A stretch of 20,341 nt of DNA from CAZLGO01 sp964559295. GTDB lineage: Archaea; Methanobacteriota; Methanobacteria; Methanobacteriales; Methanobacteriaceae. The translations under genes were made by a program, and so were the position numbers. The notes under the pieces were generated by a model that searched no databases, was not told the DNA's origin, and saw only the letters and a program-made list of their open reading frames with translations. Positions within the stretch are counted from its first letter, which is position 1. Every line of letters starts with the position of its first letter. Below, one piece after another: positions 9,512 through 15,517 of this stretch. The DNA lies in NCBI GenBank assembly GCA_964559295.1, contig CAZLGO010000027.1:1-20341 (forward strand). The letters are read 5' to 3'.

Positions 9512-9814
9512 ATGAACAAATTAAAAATAGCCAATGAATTCTCAAAATCTTTGGATTATCCTGAAATAGAAAAAATAATCTTATTTGGCTCTGTAGTTAA
9601 AGATGAAGATAAAAAAGACTCAGACATAGACATTCTTATAATTTCCAGGGAAAAATCCAAAACAAAGGATAAGGTAATGAGAAAAGTCAGCGATGTATTG
9701 CTCAGTAAAGGTGTTTACATTTCTGTTAAAGTTATTTCTCCAGATGAATATATGCGCTTAAAAAACACCCATTTTATTTCTCAAATTAGAAAAGAAGGTG
9801 TAATACTTGGATGA
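9512..9814 (+). CDS. Minimal nucleotidyltransferase (MNT), MntA-type antitoxin-like
   Basis: This 100-residue protein has the minimal nucleotidyltransferase signature: FGS (G26, S27), ten residues, then DID (D38, D40), that is GSx10DxD. MNT proteins of this size transfer a nucleotide to a partner; characterised MntA antitoxins AMPylate the HEPN toxin HepT. Here the partner is the overlapping next gene. A GTGAT binding site at the end of the cmr5-like gene serves the ATG at 9512, so it is in the same transcript as the effector genes. The nucleotidyltransferase fold is well supported. Any role as antitoxin, or in CRISPR immunity, is inference from pairing and position. Confidence 0.85.
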   Translation: MNKLKIANEFSKSLDYPEIEKIILFGSVVKDEDKKDSDIDILIISREKSKTKDKVMRKVSDVLLSKGVYISVKVISPDEYMRLKNTHFISQIRKEGVILG

Positions 9815-10178
9815 GAAGAAAATTCTAATGAAAAATGCGTATGAAAAACTTGAAGCAGCCAAAACTTTATTTGAAAATGGTTTTTATGCAGATGCTGTAA
9901 GTAGAGCGTATTATGCCATGTTTTTTGCGGCGAGAGCTTTGTTATCTGAGAGAAATATCTATCCTAAGACCCATAGGGGATTAATTTCGCAGTTTGCTCT
10001 TGAATTCGTAAAGACAGGTGATTTTAGTAAGGAAATTTTTGATTTATTTACCAGGGCTCAGGAGGATAGAGAAGAAGCGGATTACGGTCTTTTCCCCGAA
10101 ACAGACGAAAAAGAAGCTAAAATTATAATTACAGCAGCCGAGACGTTTCTGAAGGAATGCAAAATAAAGGTGAGATAA
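9807..10178 (+). CDS. HEPN-domain protein (UPF0332/COG1895-like), partner of the MNT
   Basis: This 123-residue all-helical protein has the HEPN layout AVSRAYYAMFFAARALLSE (about 30-48), KTHRGLISQFA (54-64) and a later REEADYG (around 91-97), typical of the COG1895/UPF0332 group that is often coded beside an MNT. The Rx4-6H ribonuclease motif of HepT, Csm6 and Csx1 is not visible, so RNase activity cannot be claimed. I take the TTG at 9807 as start: AAGGTG at 9794-9799 is well spaced, and it overlaps the MNT gene by eight bases. An in-frame ATG at 9828 is the alternative. It may be a toxin, an AMPylation target or an accessory effector of the type III complex. Confidence 0.8.
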   Translation: MDEKKILMKNAYEKLEAAKTLFENGFYADAVSRAYYAMFFAARALLSERNIYPKTHRGLISQFALEFVKTGDFSKEIFDLFTRAQEDREEADYGLFPETDEKEAKIIITAAETFLKECKIKVR

Positions 10179-11084
10179 TTGTGGAAGTGCTACAAAATTA
10201 AATTCAAGGCAAAATCACCTATTCACATAGGAAGCGGGTTAAAAATGGGTATAGTAAACAGGACAAGATATTACATCCCAGGAAAAACCATTTGGGGTGC
10301 CATAACAGCTATTTTAGGAAGAAAAATGATGAAAGAATATAACCCAAAGATTTATGAGGACGTGGGAAACATTTATGAGGACGTGGGGAACTTCATCATG
10401 GAACACATGATTTTCAGTTATTTTTATCCATCCAATGATAAAGGAGAGGTTCTTTATCCCAAGTATACTAAAAATGGTCTTTTTTTTGGAAAAAACAACC
10501 TGAAAGAGGAAGAATTTGAAAAAGAGTTTATTACTTCTTATGTTTCAACAGGCATTGATAAAACCTCAAAAACAGCTGAAGAAGGTTCATTACACGAATT
10601 TGAGCTTTTATCACCCTCAGAATTTATTGGTTATCTTTTCATGGATCTAGAGGCTATAAATAATAAGATTTCTATCAACGACAACGAAAAAATAGAAATT
10701 CAAATAGAAGAATTTTTCGATGCAATAAAAAAGATTCAAGTTGGCGGTGAAAGGAATTATGGATTTGGTTGGCTTGAATTAAAGGATGTGGATGAAATTA
10801 AAAATAAAGTGAATCTTTATGACTCAGGTATTTCTGTTAGCCTAAATGAAGATTATCCTTCTATAGAAAAAAATGATGAATATTTAGCTTTAACCCATGT
10901 TAACATAGAAGAATTGGATCTTAAAGATGTTAGAGGAGATTTAGAACCTTTAGTTGGAAGAGAATGGAATAAAAAAGGAGCAGGACAAAAAATAAGTAAT
11001 CCAAAAATTTGTTTGACTCCAGGGACGAAATTCAAATCAAAATCCCCAATCAAGATAGGATACTTTGGAATATGGAGCCGATAA
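10179..11084 (+). CDS. Cas5-group RAMP protein (Cmr3/Csm4-like)
   Basis: This 301-residue RAMP protein probably binds the crRNA 5' handle in the type III complex. The N-terminus KAKSPIHIGSGLKMG (10-24) followed by YYIPGKTIWGAITAILG is RAMP-like, VGGERNYGFGWLEL (around 194-207) is the glycine-rich loop, and the C-terminal LTPGTKF with YFGIW resembles the PGSxF ending of Cas5-group proteins. That ending is why I favour Cmr3/Csm4 over Cas7. The start is a TTG directly after the HEPN stop, backed by GGTGA at 10169-10173. A seven-residue unit (IYEDVGN) is tandemly repeated. It is the last gene of the operon and ends 13 bases before the convergent gene. Confidence 0.7.
   Translation: MWKCYKIKFKAKSPIHIGSGLKMGIVNRTRYYIPGKTIWGAITAILGRKMMKEYNPKIYEDVGNIYEDVGNFIMEHMIFSYFYPSNDKGEVLYPKYTKNGLFFGKNNLKEEEFEKEFITSYVSTGIDKTSKTAEEGSLHEFELLSPSEFIGYLFMDLEAINNKISINDNEKIEIQIEEFFDAIKKIQVGGERNYGFGWLELKDVDEIKNKVNLYDSGISVSLNEDYPSIEKNDEYLALTHVNIEELDLKDVRGDLEPLVGREWNKKGAGQKISNPKICLTPGTKFKSKSPIKIGYFGIWSR
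10350..10391 (+). repeat. 21-bp in-frame tandem duplication inside the Cas5-like RAMP gene
   Basis: Two adjacent 21-bp units (10350-10370 and 10371-10391) differ at one base (GGGAAAC against GGGGAAC). They encode IYEDVGN twice, extending a helix or loop by seven residues without a frameshift. Confidence 0.85.
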
Positions 11085-11097
11085 ATGTTCATCTTGT

Positions 11098-11967
11098 TTA
11101 TGCCCAGATATACCAATCAACATTTCTCCTTATCTCATCCCTGATTTTGAATGCTATTGTTATGAACTGTCCTATGAACGGTAGGATGCAAAGCCAGAAT
11201 ATTGGGTAAAATAATGCAATAAAACATCCAAAAATAGCAACACCAATGTTCTTCCAAACATCATTTTTTGCCCTAGCATACTTTATGACCATGTTCTTTT
11301 CCGCAAGAGTATTGACTTGTAGAATGGCAGTGACTAAAAAAAGAGGGTGTAGGTAAGTTAAAAGCCAATATAAGCCTCTTAAAGTGTTTTGTTTTTCGAG
11401 GGAGTTTTCGGCTTCATGATAATAATTCCAATACCTCGGCGGAGGGTAAATGTTACTTAATATCGATTTAATTGTGATAAGACAATCCTGAAAAGCTCCC
11501 TTCATCGCTTCTCTTTCTCCCGGCTTCGGACCAAAGCCTTGGAAGGGATATCTATATGGAATGACGTTGAGGATCTTACCATCCATTATGCCCACATGAG
11601 ACCATCTTGGATTGATTTCCACCTTTTCTAGGCAGTTTTCAAATTGATCAAAGATCCTACCTGCATCATAGGAATAACACCATCTATCAGCTATAAGATG
11701 AGTTAAAGCGCCCAAATAAAAAGGATGAATCTCTCCTCTCAGTCTCTGTTTTCTCAATTCGAGTATTAGTTTCCTCACCTTTTCTGTGGCATTTTTGTGG
11801 TGTGGATAACTAAAGTCTACTCCATAGGGATTGTTATCACGAATCTTCTTCATACCAACTTTATCAGGATAAACACTTCCCTCCACCATCTCCACAGTAT
11901 CTAGCTTACAGATTTTTGCTATATAACCACCGATTCTTTGATGGGCACCCCATCTCATCTGAACCAC
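11098..11967 (-). CDS. Putative zinc-dependent phospholipase C-like membrane protein
   Basis: The N-terminal half resembles the zinc-dependent phospholipase C family (Zn_dep_PLPC): WGAHQRIGGYIAK (6-18, H9), SVYPDKVG (D35), YPHHKNATEKVRKLI (H56, H57) and FYLGALTHLIADRWCYS (H90, D94) place His and Asp residues where the family binds zinc. The C-terminal part adds hydrophobic stretches (about 198-217 and 241-275), suggesting a membrane anchor. The 289-residue reading begins at a GTG; an ATG three codons in (11958-11956 on the minus strand) gives a start at MRWGAH that resembles family members better. It is convergent with the type III operon and unrelated to CRISPR. Substrate and activity are unknown. 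Confidence 0.6.
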   Translation of the reverse strand: MVQMRWGAHQRIGGYIAKICKLDTVEMVEGSVYPDKVGMKKIRDNNPYGVDFSYPHHKNATEKVRKLILELRKQRLRGEIHPFYLGALTHLIADRWCYSYDAGRIFDQFENCLEKVEINPRWSHVGIMDGKILNVIPYRYPFQGFGPKPGEREAMKGAFQDCLITIKSILSNIYPPPRYWNYYHEAENSLEKQNTLRGLYWLLTYLHPLFLVTAILQVNTLAEKNMVIKYARAKNDVWKNIGVAIFGCFIALFYPIFWLCILPFIGQFITIAFKIRDEIRRNVDWYIWA

Positions 11968-11982
11968 TGATTTAAATAGATC

Positions 11983-11997
11983 TTATAATTTTTATAA
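11983..11997 (-). promoter_or_regulatory. TATA-like promoter of the phospholipase-like gene
   Basis: On the minus strand an AT-only stretch (ATTTTATAAAAATTATAA type) sits about 25-40 bases before the ATG at 11958, where a TATA box would give a leaderless or short-leader transcript. This is position and composition evidence only. Confidence 0.4.
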
Positions 11998-12037
11998 AAT
12001 TTGTTGAAATCAAAAAAGTAATGCAAACCTACTTGAA

Positions 12038-12069
12038 GTATTACATATACAAAATAGGTATAGTGATAC
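12038..12069 (+). promoter_or_regulatory. Imperfect inverted repeat before the abrB-like gene, possible operator
   Basis: GTATTAC-A-TATAC (12038-12050) is mirrored by GTATA-GTGATAC (12058-12069) around a seven-base centre, with one extra base and one mismatch. It ends one base before the ATG at 12071. AbrB-type antitoxins usually repress their own operon by binding such a site, so this is a likely autoregulatory operator overlapping the promoter and ribosome binding site. Confidence 0.5.
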
Positions 12070-12070
12070 A

Positions 12071-12316
12071 ATGGTAAGTGTTACAAAAAAGTATCAGGTA
12101 ACGATTCCAAAGGAGGTCCGAGAAGACCTTAATATTCATTCTGGTGACAAGGTGGTCTTTGTAAAAAACAAAGAAGGAAACTGGGTGCTTATGACGGTTA
12201 AAAAACTGGTAGAGAAAATGATAGAGGTATCAGGAGATATTGAAGAGACCATTGAAGAGTCAAGGGAGGGTTTCAAAAAAGGCGTTACCAGAAACCTCAA
12301 ATCTCTGGGTGATTAG
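12071..12316 (+). CDS. AbrB/SpoVT-family antitoxin (VapB-like)
   Basis: This 81-residue protein carries the swapped-hairpin AbrB DNA-binding domain: VTKKYQVTIPKEVREDLNI (4-22), then GDKVVFVKNKEGNWVLM (25-41). A charged, helical C-terminal tail (about 45-81) would wrap the toxin. Such proteins neutralise a PIN-domain RNase and repress their own operon. The next reading frame starts one base after the stop (ATG at 12317) and encodes a PIN protein, the normal VapBC arrangement. The antitoxin is intact, whereas its toxin is frameshifted. An inverted repeat just before the ATG is the likely operator. Confidence 0.88.
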   Translation: MVSVTKKYQVTIPKEVREDLNIHSGDKVVFVKNKEGNWVLMTVKKLVEKMIEVSGDIEETIEESREGFKKGVTRNLKSLGD

Positions 12317-12696
12317 ATGAAACTAGCTCTGGATACCAATGTGTTTAACAACAAAAAATTCTGTAATTGGCTTTTAAATTCGCAAGAAGAGAAATATTTA
12401 CCGTCGATCGCCTATATGGAGTATTTATATCATCAGATAAAGAACGAAATACGCAACTTATGGTAAATGCGTTTTTAGAGGAAATGAATGTCAAAATCGT
12501 GCCTTTTGGGAAGGGTGAGGCAAAAGAAGCTGTTTGTAGTACTATTAGCAAATGGGATTTAAAAGAAAATGCCAGAGATTATACTATAGGCGGTATAGCG
12601 ACTGCATTGAACGCAAAATTAGTCACCAATAATAAAAAACATTTTGGATGGATGAGAGATGTTTTAACACCTGATGAAGTTATCCGAAGCCAATAG
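12317..12696 (+). pseudogene. PIN-domain toxin (VapC-like) split by a one-base frameshift
   Basis: From the ATG at 12317 the frame encodes MKLALDTNVF (D6, first PIN acidic residue) and AYMEYLYHQIK (E35), then stops at 12464-12466. The rest of the PIN fold continues in the next frame: NTQLMVNAFLEEMN, then ENARDYTIGGIATALNAKL with the third acidic residue, and TNNKKHFGWM, ending at 12696. Loss of one A in the AAAGAACG stretch near 12438-12445 would explain the break, since restoring it gives a continuous protein of about 126 residues. It was the toxin of the AbrB-like antitoxin. It is either a recent null mutation or a sequencing error. Confidence 0.82.
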
Positions 12697-12794
12697 AAAG
12701 CCGTATCGAGTGATTCAAATTAACGAAAAATTCACATCATTGAGATGCATACGATTTTTGAATGCACTTTTGCTGGATACTTACAAATTTGAGA

Positions 12795-12835
12795 GGGTTA
12801 ATAAGAATTCAATGAAGTCTAATTAACCCCTTTTT
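12795..12835 (+). terminator. Hairpin plus T-run after the vapBC-like pair
   Basis: GGGTTAAT (12795-12802) and ATTAACCC (12822-12829) can form an eight-base-pair stem with a 19-base loop, followed by C and TTTTT. It lies about 100 bases after the PIN pseudogene and could end that transcript. Confidence 0.5.
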
Positions 12836-13001
12836 CTTTAATAATTAGTAGAAAACAGCTTTTGTTGACTGTGTTATAACAATTAAAGAACTTTTTTAAG
12901 TTATTGATGGGAAAATACATTGCAAAGAAGGCTTGTAAAGATGCTTGATGCTGAATTAGATGTTAAATTTTTATCAGAGGAAACTCCCAAATAGAATACA
13001 A

Positions 13002-13050
13002 AAAGAAAGTAGTTTTTGTCTGAACTTTTAACCTTCAAATTTATATTAAT
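13002..13050 (+). promoter_or_regulatory. Promoter-like block A, shared with the ZIP gene upstream region
   Basis: AAAGAAAG, then TTTTTGTCTGAACTT, then AACCTT (13002-13035) is followed by a TATA-like TTATATTAAT (13041-13050). Nearly the same arrangement occurs at 15453-15494. Transcription would start near 13070, about 80 bases before the receiver-glycosyltransferase gene. Confidence 0.5.
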
Positions 13051-13152
13051 CAAAAACAATTTGTTATTATGCATCTATAAAATTACTTTCGAAAATCATA
13101 ATGAGTTTCTGGAACTAATTGTAAAAGCACATATTAATTTAGAGGCAATACC

Positions 13153-15333
13153 ATGAAAAAAGCCAAAATCCTGGTGGTCGAAGATGATAAAATCACCGCC
13201 ATGGACCTAAAGAACAGATTAGAAAACCTCGGATACACAGTGCCAGCGATAGTTTCCACAGGAGAAGAAGCAATAAAAAAAGCCACCGAGATACACCCAG
13301 ACTTGGTTTTGATGGACATAGTTTTAAAGGGTGAGATAGACGGCATAGAAGCTGCCAAAAAAATTCTAAGTATTGATATACCTCTCATATACGTTACTGC
13401 CTACGCCGATAAGGAAAAACTGGAAAGAATTAGTGTTAAGCCACCCTACGGCTACATAATAAAACCTTTTAATGTAGAGGAACTCAGAAATAAAGTTGCA
13501 CTAGCCTTATATAAACACAAGGCTGAGATGGAAGAAATAGAAAGGACCAAAGATATCTCCGTGTCCATAACCCCCAGCATCAAGGAAGAAAAGAGTGAAA
13601 TTTCAAAAGCTAAAATCCTGGTGGTTGAAGACGATAAAATCACCGCCATGGACCTAAAGAACAGATTAGAAAACCTCGGATACACAGTGCCAGCGATAGT
13701 TTCCACAGGAGAAGAAGCAATAAAAAAAGCCACCGAAATTAATCCTGATTTAGTTTTAATGGATGTTGTCATCAAGGGAGAGACAGATGGTGTGGCTGCT
13801 ACTGAAGAAATCTTGAATTTTGATATTCCAGTTATATGCATCACAGGCCACAGCGGAAGAGAAAAAATTGAACGTATGAAGGTAAAACCACCCTATGGCT
13901 ACATAACGAAGCCGTTTGATGATAGAGAACTCTACAGTAACGTTAAAATGGCTCTCCATAAACATAGAACGGAAAAAGAGAGGTTAAAAACGGTCAGGGA
14001 GAAAGTAGTGTCCAAAAAAAGGGAGTTGCGATTAGAGAAGATTGGAGCATCATGGATTGCTATTGGAGTAATGATGCTCATTGTACATAGCATAATAAGC
14101 ATGAATATAACCTGGTTAGAATATGTTTTATTCATTCCAGCCTTTTATGGGTTGATGCTCACTATTTTAAGTTTTAAATCTCCCATTAAACCTAAAAATG
14201 GGGATATAAAACCCTTTGTGAGTATAATCATCCCTGCTCACAACGAGGAGAATACCATTGAAAGGTGTATCAGATCTATGTCCAAAAATAACTATTATGA
14301 TGGTAAAAAACGTAATTATGAACTTATCGTTATAAATGACGGCTCCACAGACAAAACAGGTAAAATACTTGAAAAACTGAGGGATGAAATGGATTTTCTA
14401 ACGATCATAACTCGAAAACCTCCAAAAGCAGGGAAAGGAAAGGGTTTTGCCCTCAACGACGGGTTAAAAATATGTAATGGCGAATTAGTAGCGGTTTTTG
14501 ATGCTGATGCTTTGGTAGAACCTGATTTTTTGGAAAAGGTGGTACCTTACTTCAGTGATAAGAAGGTTGCAGGTGTACAGACGCGAGTTAGGATGTACAA
14601 CAAAGACAAGAACGTTTTAACCGCCATGCAAGAGGTGGAGTTTGGTATTTTCGGTAATGTGATTCAGAAATCCCGAAGCGGAGTGGGACTAACCGCTTTT
14701 TTTGGTGGTAATGGACAAGTTGCAAGAAAAGACCTTATAGAAGCTATAGACGGCTGGGATGGTTATGCGGTAACAGAAGATCTGAACTTGAGTGTCAAAT
14801 TCATGATCGATGATTGGAAGATCCGTTATTGTGGTGAAACTGTGGTGTATCAGGAGGCCGTACCAGAATGGAAGGCTTTCTTCCGGCAGAGACTCAGGTG
14901 GGCTATGGGAAATCTGGAAACATTTTTCGTCTATCTAAAGAGAATCTTAAGCGCAGAAAACGTCCCAATTCATAGAAGAATTGAGATAATTCAATACCTG
15001 TCCTCACCCATATTTCTTTGCTTTGTGATGCTGGGCTACGTGGTGGCGATCCTGTACGTTGGAGCAGTTATGAAATTCAAATTAGCAGCACCTGTTATAA
15101 TCGGAATTCTATCCACACTAGCATTTTTTCCTGGGGCAATTCTTGGGATCTACCGGGACACGAAAAAACTCTCTGTATCCATTTGTAGAGCTGTAGAATA
15201 CTGGGCTTACTGTCTGTATCTAATACCTCTTTACACACTGGCTATCTTTAAACTGATGATAAGACAGAAGAGAAGATGGGCCAAAACTTACCATACTGGA
15301 GTCGGTATAAAAAACGTTTCAAATAAGACATGA
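13153..15333 (+). CDS. Tandem receiver domains fused to a membrane GT2 glycosyltransferase
   Basis: The 726-residue protein joins two response-regulator receiver domains to a processive-type family 2 glycosyltransferase. Receiver 1 spans about 3-122 (acidic E10-D12, phospho-acceptor D55, T82, K104) and receiver 2 about 151-270 (E159-D161, D204, T231, K253); both sets are complete. Two membrane helices (about 300-317 and 323-342) lead to the GT2 domain: VSIIIPAHNEE, NDGSTD (D396), DAD (450-452), TED (541-543) and QRLRW (579-583), the motifs of cellulose- and hyaluronan-synthase-like enzymes. At least three more helices follow (about 617-640, 646-667, 683-703). It probably makes or exports a surface polysaccharide under phosphorelay control. 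Sugar and kinase are unknown. Confidence 0.87.
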   Translation: MKKAKILVVEDDKITAMDLKNRLENLGYTVPAIVSTGEEAIKKATEIHPDLVLMDIVLKGEIDGIEAAKKILSIDIPLIYVTAYADKEKLERISVKPPYGYIIKPFNVEELRNKVALALYKHKAEMEEIERTKDISVSITPSIKEEKSEISKAKILVVEDDKITAMDLKNRLENLGYTVPAIVSTGEEAIKKATEINPDLVLMDVVIKGETDGVAATEEILNFDIPVICITGHSGREKIERMKVKPPYGYITKPFDDRELYSNVKMALHKHRTEKERLKTVREKVVSKKRELRLEKIGASWIAIGVMMLIVHSIISMNITWLEYVLFIPAFYGLMLTILSFKSPIKPKNGDIKPFVSIIIPAHNEENTIERCIRSMSKNNYYDGKKRNYELIVINDGSTDKTGKILEKLRDEMDFLTIITRKPPKAGKGKGFALNDGLKICNGELVAVFDADALVEPDFLEKVVPYFSDKKVAGVQTRVRMYNKDKNVLTAMQEVEFGIFGNVIQKSRSGVGLTAFFGGNGQVARKDLIEAIDGWDGYAVTEDLNLSVKFMIDDWKIRYCGETVVYQEAVPEWKAFFRQRLRWAMGNLETFFVYLKRILSAENVPIHRRIEIIQYLSSPIFLCFVMLGYVVAILYVGAVMKFKLAAPVIIGILSTLAFFPGAILGIYRDTKKLSVSICRAVEYWAYCLYLIPLYTLAIFKLMIRQKRRWAKTYHTGVGIKNVSNKT
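13186..13736 (+). repeat. 104-bp perfect direct repeat within the two receiver domains
   Basis: Bases 13186-13289 are identical to 13633-13736 (offset 447 bp, 149 codons). The match covers the first half of each receiver domain, while flanking and downstream parts have diverged. Identity at third codon positions points to a recent duplication or gene conversion rather than protein-level conservation. Confidence 0.85.
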
Positions 15334-15517
15334 TTCCTGTAAACAATTGCATAGGATATATTCAATTTAAATGATTCCTCTTTTGAAACGTTTGAAATTG
15401 AGAACCAAAACGTTATTTAAATAAAGTAGAAGGATTTTGAAAAAACGAAAATAAAGAAAGGTTTTTTGTCTGAACTTAACCTTAGATTTAATAACTTACA
15501 AACACGAAAGCATTATT
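15334..15517. promoter_or_regulatory. Intergenic region with promoter-like block B before the ZIP gene
   Basis: The block AAAGAAAG, GTTTTTTGTCTGAACTT, AACCTT at 15453-15483 matches block A at 13002-13035. It is followed by a TATA-like ATTTAATAA (15486-15494), placing transcription start at or near the ATG at 15518, a leaderless arrangement common in archaea. The earlier part (15334-15440) is AT-rich with no gene. Confidence 0.5.

Larger units (their letters stand above)
12697..13152. other. Gene-free stretch with terminator-like hairpin and promoter signals
   Basis: No complete gene is seen in these 456 bases. The first part holds a terminator-like hairpin (12795-12835). A short protein-like fragment (LVKMLDAELDVKFLSEE, about 12939-12990) ends at a TAG and has stops upstream, so it may be gene debris. 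From about 13002 a promoter-like block shared with the region before the ZIP gene appears, followed by a four-codon reading frame (ATG at 13069, stop at 13078-13080). Confidence 0.5.

Noticed and set aside
9807..10178. Calling the HEPN protein an active HepT- or Csm6-type RNase
   Set aside because: No Rx4-6H motif is visible, so only the fold and the MNT pairing are claimed.
11009..11209. A 66-residue plus-strand reading frame across the end of the type III operon
   Set aside because: It overlaps the well-supported RAMP gene and the opposite-strand phospholipase-like gene, and its product has no recognisable features.
13069..13080. ATG at 13069 as the start of the receiver-glycosyltransferase gene
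   Set aside because: The frame stops after three codons; the gene needs the ATG at 13153.
12697..13152. tRNA or other structured RNA gene in this gap
   Set aside because: No cloverleaf or conserved tRNA arm sequences were seen; only one terminator-like hairpin is present.
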